Positions 1 through 7,845 are shown, counted from the first letter of the stretch. The stretch: DNA of 48,439 nt from Pseudomonadota bacterium (GCA_018242045.1 JAFECR010000001.1:29279-77717), one strand, 5' to 3'. The notes: generated by a model from the letters alone, not told the origin. Program-made: numbers and translations.

Positions 1-780
1 TTGTTCAGCTTTCGCTTTTTTAGCTGCTTCTTGTTCAGCTTTTACTTTTTCAGCCGCTTCTTGTTCAGCTTTCACTTTTTCAGCCGCTTCTTGTTCAGCT
101 TTCGCTTTTTCAGCCGCTTCTTGTTCAGCTTTCGCTTTTTCAGCCGCTTCTTGTTCAGCTTTCGCTTTTTCAGCCGCTTCTTGTTCTGCGTCCGCAGCAG
201 TAGTAGCTTGTTGTTCTGCATCCGCAGCAATAACGTCTTGTTCCGCGTCTGCAGTAACAGCTTGTTGTTCTGCGTCCGAAGCAATAGCGTCTTGTTCTGC
301 ATCCGCAGTAACAGCTTGTTGTTCTGCGTCCGCAGCAATAGCGTCTTGTTCTACGTCTGCAGTAACAGCTTGTTGTTCTGCGTCCACCGCAATAGCGTCT
401 TGTTCTGCATCTGCAGTAATAGCTTGTTGTTCTGCATCCGCAGCAATAACGTCTTGTTCTGCGTCCACCGTAATAGCGTCTTGTTCTATGTCCACAGCAA
501 TAGCTTTTTGTTCAGCTTTTTCAGCCGCTTCTTGTTCAGCTTTTTCAGCCGCTTCTTGTTCAGCTTTAGCAGCCGCTTCTTGCTCTGCTTTTGCAGCCGC
601 TTCTTGTTCAGCTTTTGCAGCCGCTTCTTGTTCAGCTTTAGCAGCCACTTCTTGCTCTGCTTTTGCAGCCGCTTCTTGTTCAGCTTTTGCAGCCGCTTCT
701 TGTTCAGCTTTAGCAGCCGCTTCTTGTTCAGCTTTTTCAGCCGCTTCTTGCTCTGCTTTAGCTTTAGCTTTAGCGGCAGC
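1..780 (-). repeat. Three consecutive in-frame tandem-repeat arrays (30, 27 and 24 bp units)
   Basis: Bases 1-180 hold six 30-bp units, several identical. About 181-513 holds 27-bp units of two alternating kinds. About 514-760 holds 24-bp units. All unit lengths are multiples of three, so gain or loss of copies would keep the frame and only change the length of the encoded helix. The arrays lie inside the coding region that starts at 1266. Confidence 0.9.
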
Positions 781-1266
781 CTTTTGTTGAGCTTTTGCTT
801 TTGCTTTTGTTTCTTGTTCAGCCTGCGCTTGAACGTCTTTCTGAGCTTGCGCCGCGGCTTCTACCTCAGCTATTTCTTGTTCAGCTGATTCTGAGCTAAC
901 TCCCACAGCATTTTTGCGTACTTTCTCTACGTTAGATAGATCAATTTTCTTCTTATTTACAAAAACTGTCGTTAACGTAAAAGAGAGTTTAGCCTCACTT
1001 GGATGTATCCAAATAGCATCTTTCACTCTTGTTTCGCTGTCCGGCATTTTAACTGATCTTGATTTTCTCACTCCAGAAATTTCTGTTATCGATGTACCGT
1101 CAAATTCCACTTCAAAAACAGGGCAATCATCTCTTTTTGCGTAGGTGCGTGCTTGTGATTTATTCTTAAATGCACGAATACGCTCTAACCCCATAAAAGC
1201 CTCTTGCATCCCTTTTGCATCCGTTGTATCAGGGTTTAGCTTTTTATTAACCGCATAATATTTCAT
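1..1266 (-). CDS. Ala/Glu/Gln tandem-repeat coiled-coil protein, C-terminus beyond window
   Basis: The reading frame starts at ATG 1266-1264 and stays open to base 1 (422 codons), so the gene is truncated by the window edge. The start has a good ribosome-binding site (AAGAGG, 7 bases upstream). Residues 1 to about 120 form a non-repetitive domain beginning MKYYAVNKK and containing CPVFEVEFDG. The rest is almost entirely tandem repeats: an 8-residue AAAKAEQE type (about 514-760), a 9-residue DAEQ type alternating DAEQQAVTA and DAEQDAIAA (about 181-513) and a 10-residue AEKAKAEQEA type (1-180). The composition predicts a long charged helix or coiled coil. No signal peptide or membrane segment is seen. 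The N-terminal domain and 5' leader resemble those of the next two genes. Function unknown; a secreted or host-directed role would be inference only. Confidence 0.85.
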   Translation of the reverse strand, partial: MKYYAVNKKLNPDTTDAKGMQEAFMGLERIRAFKNKSQARTYAKRDDCPVFEVEFDGTSITEISGVRKSRSVKMPDSETRVKDAIWIHPSEAKLSFTLTTVFVNKKKIDLSNVEKVRKNAVGVSSESAEQEIAEVEAAAQAQKDVQAQAEQETKAKAKAQQKAAAKAKAKAEQEAAEKAEQEAAAKAEQEAAAKAEQEAAAKAEQEVAAKAEQEAAAKAEQEAAAKAEQEAAAKAEQEAAEKAEQEAAEKAEQKAIAVDIEQDAITVDAEQDVIAADAEQQAITADAEQDAIAVDAEQQAVTADVEQDAIAADAEQQAVTADAEQDAIASDAEQQAVTADAEQDVIAADAEQQATTAADAEQEAAEKAKAEQEAAEKAKAEQEAAEKAKAEQEAAEKVKAEQEAAEKVKAEQEAAKKAKAEQ

Positions 1267-1338
1267 CGTCAACCTCTTAATAAGTAACACAACAAAAAAT
1301 AATGAATATTTCCAGAACTAAATATCAATTTTCTACAA

Positions 1339-2634
1339 TTAGCTTCGCATTCTCTTCGCTTCTTCAAGAATTTCAGATTCTTTATCCAAACGTACTTTAC
1401 CTCTTAGTTTAGACACTTCTTGTAAGGCTTTATATTCAAATTGTAAAAACTGATATCGATTTACATTTGGTTGCTTTTCAACATCTTCTAAGCTGCCATA
1501 TTTATCAAATATTGAATCTGGAATACTATTATCAATCTCAATGAGATTTCTAATAAAATTACTATCATCCCTACCTTTAAAGTGAGTATTACTTACAGTA
1601 TTAAGCCTATCTAAAAGCTCATTGCAGCCTTCCATATACTTTTCTTCTTCAGTTCTCTTTTCATTCATGCAAAGCAATCTTGCAACAACACCGACGTAAT
1701 ATAAGGTTACCAGGGTTGCAGGAATTGTAAGGCCAGCTAATAATGAAAGGCCAACTACTGTGGCCTGATTAATCGAAATTACAAACCCCATTTGTAATAA
1801 CAAATCTGCGAGTATAGGGAAACCACCACCAACGCCAATGAGTAAGCTTGTAATAACAAAAGGGGCGATGATTGATGTAATTTTAAAGTAAAAGGATCGT
1901 TTAACTATTTTTTGTTTTTGAAGCTCTTCTGCTAAAACTATATTATTTACATTAACTTTTGCCTTTTCCAAACAACGTTTTAGCTCTTGTTGGTATAATG
2001 ATTCCTTTTGTTTTTGTGCTTGGGCTAGTTTTTGCTCATTTTGTGCTATTTCGCGATTATGTTCTTCTTGCTTTCTTCTGGCCTCTTCCTTACACCGCTC
2101 TGCTTCTTCTAATTCGCGCTTTGCTTGATCAATTGCTTCTTGCTGACGCTGAGCTTCTTCTTGTCTTTCTTGTTGTCGTTTTGTTTCTTCTTCTTGCTTT
2201 AATTTCTGCTGATGATTGGCACCGTAAATATTGTCTTGCTCATCAAAACTGATAGAGTCGTCATCTTCATCAGAGTGACTACTAGAAACTGATTCATCTT
2301 TCGATACGTATTCAAACACTTTACCATTGTAGAATGCCTTACTTAAAGAAATATCACAAACGTTATCGGCATCGATAGTAACAACATTTTTGATCTCTTC
2401 ACCTGAAAGTAATTTTAAAGGCTCCTTAAGCTGTACAATGCAATTACTCGCTTCATCTACATCAATTTCATATATAGGAGCTAGCTGTTCGTTGTTAATA
2501 TTCTCGCTTACATAATTATTAATATCTTCTAGAGTTTGAAAGCCATAACCTTTGAAGCTATTAACCTCTTTAAATATTGATTCTTTATTTGTAATACTTG
2601 ACTTAATTGGCTTGCCTAAAACATAGTATTTCAT
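1339..2634 (-). CDS. Unknown protein: MKYY N-terminal domain, coiled coil, two membrane segments
   Basis: The start is taken at ATG 2634 rather than an upstream in-frame codon at 2655, because GCGAGG lies 7-8 bases before it and because the protein then begins MKYYVLGKP, matching the neighbour starting at 1266. Domains in order: N-terminal domain to about residue 110 (contains APIYEIDVDE), an acidic serine-rich linker, a Glu/Gln/Arg-rich coiled coil (about 135-240), two hydrophobic membrane segments (about 250-320, glycine-rich between them), and a soluble helical C-terminus. The layout of a long coiled coil followed by a two-helix hairpin suggests a membrane-inserted protein. No known family recognised. 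It is the middle of three tandem genes sharing leader and N-terminal pattern. Confidence 0.8.
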   Translation of the reverse strand: MKYYVLGKPIKSSITNKESIFKEVNSFKGYGFQTLEDINNYVSENINNEQLAPIYEIDVDEASNCIVQLKEPLKLLSGEEIKNVVTIDADNVCDISLSKAFYNGKVFEYVSKDESVSSSHSDEDDDSISFDEQDNIYGANHQQKLKQEEETKRQQERQEEAQRQQEAIDQAKRELEEAERCKEEARRKQEEHNREIAQNEQKLAQAQKQKESLYQQELKRCLEKAKVNVNNIVLAEELQKQKIVKRSFYFKITSIIAPFVITSLLIGVGGGFPILADLLLQMGFVISINQATVVGLSLLAGLTIPATLVTLYYVGVVARLLCMNEKRTEEEKYMEGCNELLDRLNTVSNTHFKGRDDSNFIRNLIEIDNSIPDSIFDKYGSLEDVEKQPNVNRYQFLQFEYKALQEVSKLRGKVRLDKESEILEEAKRMRS

Positions 2635-2803
2635 AGTGAACCTCGCTAATGACACCGCATGAAATGACTAGCTTAAGCTTGCTAAGTTAGGCTTGAAACA
2701 TATATTCGCTTAAGGCAGTCTCTAAAAAGACACCATTATATAGCTTTCTAACAATATCGACAACTCTATCCATATATGCGAAACTTACAAATCCAACTTA
2801 AGG

Positions 2804-3643
2804 TCAGATATTCTTTTTCGATTTAAATGGATAATAGCTTACTCCTTCTTTTTTTATGTTGGCTTCAATTTCTTTACGTTTTTCATCATTTGCCGCAACA
2901 AGATCAGACAATGTTTGCTTTTTATGCTCAAGTACCGCACGTTGAAATAAAACACTACGCTGAGCCACTGTCCCTTTCTTTTCATCGCTAAAATTTTCTT
3001 CTAACTTTTTCATGATTGGATCATCGTCAGCATAGCCAAGTTTACTCTGTAATTCTTTAATTTGTTGGACCAGCATCTTGGCTTCGTTTTTTGTACTTTG
3101 AATTTTAACTTTGTGCTTAACTTTTTCAGTGCTTTTAAACCAAACATCTTGACTTGCATAAACTCCAAACTCAACAAATTTACTGCAATAGTAAACAATA
3201 ATTTCAGAAACACTAGTAATTACAGCTTGGAAAGCTTTAGCTATATTCTCTATTTTATGCAAATGAAATAACGACGGACTTTTATTGGATTGACTTACAG
3301 ATGCTTTAGGCGTTGAAGCAAATACAAAGTCTGGCACATCTTTTTGAATGTAACCAAGCATTGCTCTAATTTTAATTAGATTACTATAATCAGTTTGCCA
3401 AGCGTCAAAAAAACCACCTTGAGATACAACTTGGCCTGATTCATTAAGCTTAACTGGCTTTAATCTACTTTTATCTTTAACAACAAATTCAAAAATAGGG
3501 TATTTATCGAGTTCTTCGTTTTTATTTGTTAGATCCTGCAAGGCAAATACCACTGCCTTATTAATATCATTGAAAAGTATACAGTAATTTACAGTAATAT
3601 CATCAATACCATTTGATTTTGCAGGCATATAATAATAAAGCAT
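2804..3643 (-). CDS. Unknown protein sharing the YY N-terminal domain
   Basis: The ATG at 3643 follows AAGAGG with a 6-base spacer and gives MLYYYMPAK; a TTG two codons upstream is less likely. The N-terminal part, with YPIFEFVVKD near residue 60, aligns by eye with the two genes to its left (M-K/L-YY, a run of about 45-60 residues, then P-I/V-F/Y-E). The rest is Lys/Glu-rich, mostly helical, with likely short coiled coils (about 175-215 and 240-265) and no clear transmembrane segment. No catalytic motif is recognised. Function unknown; probably a member of a lineage-specific paralogous family. Confidence 0.78.
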   Translation of the reverse strand: MLYYYMPAKSNGIDDITVNYCILFNDINKAVVFALQDLTNKNEELDKYPIFEFVVKDKSRLKPVKLNESGQVVSQGGFFDAWQTDYSNLIKIRAMLGYIQKDVPDFVFASTPKASVSQSNKSPSLFHLHKIENIAKAFQAVITSVSEIIVYYCSKFVEFGVYASQDVWFKSTEKVKHKVKIQSTKNEAKMLVQQIKELQSKLGYADDDPIMKKLEENFSDEKKGTVAQRSVLFQRAVLEHKKQTLSDLVAANDEKRKEIEANIKKEGVSYYPFKSKKNI

Positions 3644-3690
3644 TGCCAACCTCTTGCATCCTTAAATGGCAACCAATTTTCCGTTTATTT

Positions 3691-5073
3691 CTATATTTCT
3701 TCTACCGTACGCTTGGAAGCCCAGCCCAATTTGTTTTCTTCTGTTTTACGTTCATGACTAGACCAAAGAGGCAACAACATGAGTAAGATGATTACTGAGC
3801 AAATCAATAACACAATGAAAAATCCTACCCATCCAAATGAATCAATCATTTTACCAACTGGATATCCAGCAAATGCTGCGCCAAAATACCCTAATGTTCC
3901 AGCAAAACCATTTGATGTTGCAGCCGCACGCTTATCCACAAATTCGGCTGCAGCCAGGCCAACAATCATTTGAGGGCCAAATACAAATGCACCTATGAAA
4001 GCTAACATTAACATATCTAAAACGACGTGATCTGCAGGAATTGTCATTAAACCAAATAAAGAGGCAATTAAACCGACTGCACATACCACCATGGAGGGAA
4101 CACGATTTCCTTTCCAGAAAAAATCAGAACCCCATCCTGCGGCTATCATACCAACAAACCCACCCACTTCAAACCAAAAGACGCCACTGCTCGCTAGCAT
4201 GTCCTCCATGTTTTTTGCTTCAGTAAGATAATAGACAGTCCAATCGTTAATAGCAGTTCTAACTACATAAACAAAGAAATAGGAAATAGAAAATATCCAT
4301 ACATATTTATTATTCAAAACCTGTTTAAAAAGAATCTCTCGAACGGAGAGTAAAGAATGTTTATTTTGTTGAGCTTCTGGTTTAGCATTTGGCTTATCTT
4401 TAAAATCTTCTATGGTAGGTAAACCCAGTGTTCTTGGCACATCTCTTAGCCTATTAATTAGGACAAAGCCCATGATGATGCTGAAAATGGCAGGTATAAA
4501 CATAGCATAGCGCCAGCCAAAATTAATCGCGCAAAATACTGCAAGCAACGGTATTAAAGCACCGCCTAAGTTATGAGAGGTGCTACAAACGCTATACCAC
4601 AAACCTCGCTCTGATTGTGCAAACCAATAATTCAGTTGCTTGCAACAGGCAGGCCAACCCCAAGCTTGAAACCAGCCATTCAAGCCCCAAAATACCGCAA
4701 ACATCCAAAGAGATGAGCTCATGCCAAATAAAATATTAAGAATACCTGTTGCGATTAATCCTGTTGCCATAAAGTAACGAGGATTCGCTCGATCTGACAT
4801 CACGCCGCTAACAAATTTACTAATGCCATAAGAAACATAAAGAATGGACGCTAACAAGCCCAACTGACCTTTTGTGAAGCCAAGATCTGCTGCAATATAG
4901 GGCATCGCAAACGTAAAGCTCTTGCGAGTAAAATAAAATAATGCATAACCTAGAAAAATTGAGTAACAAACTCTGATCCGCCAATAGCGATAATCAGTTT
5001 CGATTTCGGCTTCACTCTTGGTAATTGGCTGATAAGGTGCGGGTTTCAAAAAATCCAACCACTTCCAGCTCAC
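3691..5073 (-). CDS. uhpC: UhpC-like sugar-phosphate MFS carrier (OPA family)
   Basis: A 460-residue, 12-helix major facilitator of the organophosphate:phosphate antiporter family. It follows E. coli UhpC closely along its length: YRYWRIRVCYSIFLGYALF, then FTRKSF with the substrate-binding arginine after helix 1, SYGISKFVSGVMSDR, GLIATGILNILFG, HNLGGALIPL, VVRTAINDW with the second key arginine, and FVFGPQMIVGLAAAE. In enterobacteria UhpC is a glucose-6-phosphate sensor; in Chlamydia the homologue is a transporter. No uhpA/uhpB genes are present here, so import of host sugar phosphates is the more likely role (inference). The start is GTG 5073, with AAGGAG eight bases upstream. A perfect 18-bp palindrome at 5159-5176 may be its operator. 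Confidence 0.9.
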   Translation of the reverse strand: MSWKWLDFLKPAPYQPITKSEAEIETDYRYWRIRVCYSIFLGYALFYFTRKSFTFAMPYIAADLGFTKGQLGLLASILYVSYGISKFVSGVMSDRANPRYFMATGLIATGILNILFGMSSSLWMFAVFWGLNGWFQAWGWPACCKQLNYWFAQSERGLWYSVCSTSHNLGGALIPLLAVFCAINFGWRYAMFIPAIFSIIMGFVLINRLRDVPRTLGLPTIEDFKDKPNAKPEAQQNKHSLLSVREILFKQVLNNKYVWIFSISYFFVYVVRTAINDWTVYYLTEAKNMEDMLASSGVFWFEVGGFVGMIAAGWGSDFFWKGNRVPSMVVCAVGLIASLFGLMTIPADHVVLDMLMLAFIGAFVFGPQMIVGLAAAEFVDKRAAATSNGFAGTLGYFGAAFAGYPVGKMIDSFGWVGFFIVLLICSVIILLMLLPLWSSHERKTEENKLGWASKRTVEEI

Positions 5074-5158
5074 GCTATTATCTCCTTAAACCAAGTGTCA
5101 TTAGACAAAGATATGTTATTCAAATTAATAAATCTCAGTCGTATTACAATTGGCGCAA

Positions 5159-5176
5159 AAGATACCATGGTATCTT
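5159..5176. promoter_or_regulatory. Perfect 18-bp palindrome, candidate operator for the UhpC-like gene
   Basis: AAGATACCATGGTATCTT is fully self-complementary and has no loop, so it looks like a binding site for a dimeric regulator rather than a terminator. It lies 86 bases upstream of the GTG start of the transporter and 65 bases past the end of ridA. The regulator is unknown. Confidence 0.45.
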
Positions 5177-5240
5177 GGAAACGCCAATATAAAACTGAAA
5201 TGAAACCACGGAATACTCTTTCCAAAGCACCATTCAAAAG

Positions 5241-5621
5241 TCATAGCGCGACAACTGCCTCAATTTCAGCATTGGCATTCTTCGGTAAGCCAGAGACTTC
5301 TATTGTTGTTCTCGCCGGAAAAGGCGCTTGCAGATATTGCTGCATAACTTCGTTAAGTATTGAGAAATCGTCGATCTTTTTCAGATAAATCGTTAATTTC
5401 ACCACTTGAGACAAATTACTGCCGCTTGAGCTGATAACTGCCTCTATGTTTTTAAATATCTGGTGTAGTTCACTTGTAACTCCGCCTGATACTAGAGCTG
5501 ATGTTGTTGGATCTAAACCAATTTGACCCGACAGAAAAAGCAAATTGCCTATTTGAATAGCTTGAGAATAAGGCCCTATTGCCGCGGGTGCATTTGAAGA
5601 TTGAATAACTTTCTTTTTCAT
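5241..5621 (-). CDS. ridA: RidA family enamine/imine deaminase
   Basis: This 126-residue protein is the usual RidA (YjgF/YER057c/UK114) length. It shows the family signatures AIGPYSQAIQIGNLLFLSGQIG near the start and PARTTIEVSGLP near the end, the arginine of which anchors the substrate carboxylate in characterised RidA proteins. RidA hydrolyses reactive enamine/imine intermediates such as 2-aminoacrylate produced by PLP enzymes; it is a cytosolic trimer. The ATG overlaps the stop of the upstream gene (TAATG), so the two are translationally coupled. Downstream, 167 bases separate it from the transporter. Confidence 0.93.
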   Translation of the reverse strand: MKKKVIQSSNAPAAIGPYSQAIQIGNLLFLSGQIGLDPTTSALVSGGVTSELHQIFKNIEAVISSSGSNLSQVVKLTIYLKKIDDFSILNEVMQQYLQAPFPARTTIEVSGLPKNANAEIEAVVAL

Positions 5622-5980
5622 TACTTCCCACCACTTCGGCCAGGAAAAGGAAATATATTGTCTATGTTTGGTAACGCATGAGTAGGGAAACTATCATCTT
5701 TCAAAGCAAATATTAACATAATGGTATCCGCTCTGAGATAAGTATCTCCTGTGTATTGACGAGCATTATCGTCTCCTTTGCCTAAAACACAAATATTGTC
5801 TTCTAAAAACCAATAGGTTTTTTCTAGTTTAATTGCGCAATCTGCAAGTTCTCCGCGTGACCATGCTTCCAGATCATGTTTTGACATTTGCCCACGGAAA
5901 ACTGTAATCCCATCGGTGTATTTATTGACTTCTACTTCCACCCAAACTTTTTTTTCGTTGTTTTTTGCTTTATGTTTCAT
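5621..5980 (-). CDS. Unknown 119-residue protein coupled to ridA
   Basis: A small soluble protein starting MKHKAKNNEK, with no signal peptide or membrane segment. The middle is rich in Trp, Asp and Leu (DLEAWSRGEL; KTYWFLEDNICVLGKGDD) and the C-terminus is Pro/Gly-rich. I do not recognise the family. Its stop codon overlaps the ridA ATG, so the two are co-translated, which hints at a link to ridA that cannot be specified. It is the first gene of this minus-strand group; 190 bases separate it from the divergent peptide gene at 6175. Confidence 0.75.
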   Translation of the reverse strand: MKHKAKNNEKKVWVEVEVNKYTDGITVFRGQMSKHDLEAWSRGELADCAIKLEKTYWFLEDNICVLGKGDDNARQYTGDTYLRADTIMLIFALKDDSFPTHALPNIDNIFPFPGRSGGK

Positions 5981-6110
5981 ACAAAGCTAAATCCCTAAGA
6001 TGAATACCCTAAAAATAACATAAATTATAGTTTGTGTAATAACTCTTTATTTATGTGTTACATTATTTTATCATCCCCTAGCGCAGGCAACGAGTTTTTA
6101 ACTAAAGCTA

Positions 6111-6139
6111 TTTACTCGCTAGTTGAGAATGAGTATCAT
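6111..6139 (+). promoter_or_regulatory. Sigma-70-like promoter of the small-peptide gene
   Basis: TTTACT (6111-6116) as -35 and TATCAT (6134-6139) as -10 are separated by exactly 17 bases. They match the consensus at 4 and 5 of 6 positions. Transcription would begin about 25 bases before the ribosome-binding site of the peptide gene. The -10 lies inside the palindrome 6121-6147. Confidence 0.5.
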
Positions 6140-6147
6140 TCTCAACT
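6121..6147. promoter_or_regulatory. Fur-box-like palindrome overlapping the -10
   Basis: Two perfect 12-base arms (AGTTGAGAATGA and TCATTCTCAACT) flank a 3-base centre. The inner 19 bases, GAGAATGAGTATCATTCTC, agree with the classical Fur consensus GATAATGATAATCATTATC at 15 positions. The site covers the predicted -10, as expected for Fur-Fe(II) repression. It lies 16 bases before AGGAG of the peptide gene. It could alternatively be a site for another dimeric regulator. Confidence 0.6.
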
Positions 6148-6174
6148 CAAAATACTTATGTTAGGAGTAGTATG

Positions 6175-6381
6175 ATGAAATCTCAAATGACCGTGCTTAG
6201 CGAGACTCAAACAAAACAAGTTGGTGGTGGTGGTCATTACTTGTGGTGGATGGTTCTTGAATCATTTCATATTTTTATGGGCTTTCGTGAATTTTACAAT
6301 TATACAGCGGATCTTTGGTTTAATGGTTGTCAAAATGTGGAAGAAAATGATCACTTCACGCAACTATTTTGTAGGAAGTAA
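6175..6381 (+). CDS. Small peptide with double-glycine-type leader (bacteriocin/microcin-like precursor)
   Basis: About 68 residues. Of two adjacent ATGs (6172, 6175) the second is 7 bases from AGGAG and is preferred. The N-terminus MTVLSETQTKQVGGG fits the double-glycine leader recognised by C39-peptidase ABC exporters: Leu -12, Ser -11, Gln -8, Val -4, Gly -2 and -1 if cleavage follows the third glycine. The remainder is a strongly aromatic core of about 50 residues beginning HYLWWMVLESF when one more glycine is skipped, with two cysteines that could form one disulfide. A Fur-like box lies upstream, as in iron-regulated class II microcins. No exporter or immunity gene is in the window, so a signalling peptide or a chance match remains possible. 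kdsB follows after 3 bases. Confidence 0.6.
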   Translation: MKSQMTVLSETQTKQVGGGGHYLWWMVLESFHIFMGFREFYNYTADLWFNGCQNVEENDHFTQLFCRK

Positions 6382-6384
6382 TTT

Positions 6385-7179
6385 ATGACTGACACGGATG
6401 CTATCGTCATTATCCCTGCACGATTTGATTCGAGTCGTTTCCCCGGAAAGCCATTGACACTGATCAATGGCTTAACCATGATAGAACGCGTATGGCGTAT
6501 CGCTAAATCTTGTAAACTTGCAAATCGCATTTTTATCGCAACCGATAGTGATGAAATTGAATCACACGCAAAAAGCTTCGGTGCCAAAGTACTGATGACA
6601 TCTGCTGATTGCCCAACAGGCACAGATAGAGTCGCCCAAGCTGCTAAAACTATCGCTTCTGATCAATCAATCATCATCAGTTTGCAAGGTGATGCAGTAT
6701 TGACACCACCATGGATTATTGAATCAATTATCCAAACGATGCAACAAGACCAAACAGTAAAACTTGCAACTCCTGTCGTTAAATTATTTGGAGAATCTTT
6801 ACAAGCTTTTTTGAAGCATAAAGAAATTAGCCCAACCTCTGGCACTTGTGCTGTTTTTGATAAAAATAATAATGCACTATTCTTTTCAAAGCGTCCCATC
6901 CCTTATCTTTATGATATAAATTCTGCTACTGCAAGTTTGCACCGACATATAGGGCTATATGGCTACCGTCATGCAACTTTAAAACAATTACAAGCGTTAC
7001 CACAATCTCCCTTAGAAAAACTAGAAAAATTAGAGCAATTACGCGCACTTGAAAACGGGATCCCCATTCGGATAGTTTGTGTTGATTATCAAGGTCGTTC
7101 ACATGGTTCAGTCGATACGCCGCAAGATGTCGCGATGATAGAAAATATTATTACTAAAGAGGGAGAGCTTGTTGCATGA
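6385..7179 (+). CDS. kdsB: KdsB-like 3-deoxy-manno-octulosonate cytidylyltransferase
   Basis: A 264-residue member of the CMP-KDO synthetase family, which activates KDO with CTP for lipopolysaccharide assembly in the cytoplasm. It shows IIPARFDSSRFPGKPL at the nucleotide-binding N-terminus, FIATDSDEI, CPTGTDRVAQ, HRHIGLYGYR, SPLEKLEKLEQLRALENG and SVDTPQDVAMIE. The metal-binding segment reads QGDAVL where most KdsB proteins have QGDEP, and LFFSKRPIP replaces the usual YFSRA; the aspartate is kept. It is therefore either the housekeeping KdsB of a divergent lineage or a paralogue with a changed sugar. It is preceded by AGGAAG overlapping the peptide gene stop and overlaps the next gene by four bases. 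Confidence 0.87.
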   Translation: MTDTDAIVIIPARFDSSRFPGKPLTLINGLTMIERVWRIAKSCKLANRIFIATDSDEIESHAKSFGAKVLMTSADCPTGTDRVAQAAKTIASDQSIIISLQGDAVLTPPWIIESIIQTMQQDQTVKLATPVVKLFGESLQAFLKHKEISPTSGTCAVFDKNNNALFFSKRPIPYLYDINSATASLHRHIGLYGYRHATLKQLQALPQSPLEKLEKLEQLRALENGIPIRIVCVDYQGRSHGSVDTPQDVAMIENIITKEGELVA

Positions 7180-7835
7180 AGGCAAACAAGTCTTTTAGGC
7201 TTATTTTATTACGTCATGGTAATACCTTTAACGCAAATGAAATAGCCGTACAAGTAGGATGCAAAACCGATTTGCCATTAACAGAGAAAGGCCTTGTCCA
7301 AGCTGAACAGTTTTTAAAACATTTAAAACAACAACAATTATCACCCTCACTGATTTATTGTGGGACATTACAACGCCAGACACAGACTGCAAATTTATTG
7401 AAAAATGCTTTTAGTGGTGCCATTTTAAAAACCCAGACGCAGGCATTAAATGAAATAGATTACGGCTTATGGGAAGGCTTAACTGCACAAGAAATAGAAG
7501 CAAAATGGCCACTAGAATATCAGCAATGGCAAGAACAAGCTATCTGGCCCGAACATGTATTTCACAGTTCATTTTCTAGTCATAACCATGCATTAAAGGA
7601 ATGGTTAAAAGAATTAAATGATAATGCCTCACAAAATGATCTGATTGTTGCTGTCTCTAGTAATGGCATTTTCCGGCTTTTATTACAGTGGCTGCCAGAA
7701 CTTTGGCAAAAATTAGTTAAAGAGCGAAAGGTAGATTCATTTAAAGTTGGAACAGGTCATTATTGCTTACTTACAATCAACGCAAATCTAGAACTAAACA
7801 TCAATGCTTGGAATTGTAAGCCAGGTGATACCTAG
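7176..7835 (+). CDS. Histidine-phosphatase-superfamily protein with altered second histidine
   Basis: A 219-residue phosphoglycerate-mutase-like protein. The phosphohistidine motif LLRHGNT is intact, followed by the arginine of LQRQTQTA and the acid of LNEIDYGLWEG. The fourth catalytic motif, normally VSHG, reads VAVSSNGIFR, so the second histidine is serine. It may act with altered chemistry, or bind rather than hydrolyse. The ATG overlaps the kdsB stop (ATGA), so the pair is translationally coupled. A role in processing a sugar-phosphate for the KdsB-like partner is an attractive inference but is not shown by the sequence. Confidence 0.85.
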   Translation: MKANKSFRLILLRHGNTFNANEIAVQVGCKTDLPLTEKGLVQAEQFLKHLKQQQLSPSLIYCGTLQRQTQTANLLKNAFSGAILKTQTQALNEIDYGLWEGLTAQEIEAKWPLEYQQWQEQAIWPEHVFHSSFSSHNHALKEWLKELNDNASQNDLIVAVSSNGIFRLLLQWLPELWQKLVKERKVDSFKVGTGHYCLLTINANLELNINAWNCKPGDT

Positions 7836-7845
7836 CTTACAAAAT

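Noticed and set aside
181..513. Possible CRISPR-like array of regularly spaced repeats
   Set aside because: Units are contiguous and in-frame with no unique spacers; they are coding minisatellites.
1..888. Plus-strand open frame of 295 codons rich in Phe, Ser and Arg
   Set aside because: It is the antisense of the tandem-repeat gene; the repeat units keep all frames open. The minus-strand frame has a start, ribosome-binding site and sensible composition.
3691..5073. GlpT (glycerol-3-phosphate transporter)
   Set aside because: Sequence blocks at the N-terminus and in the middle follow UhpC far better than GlpT.
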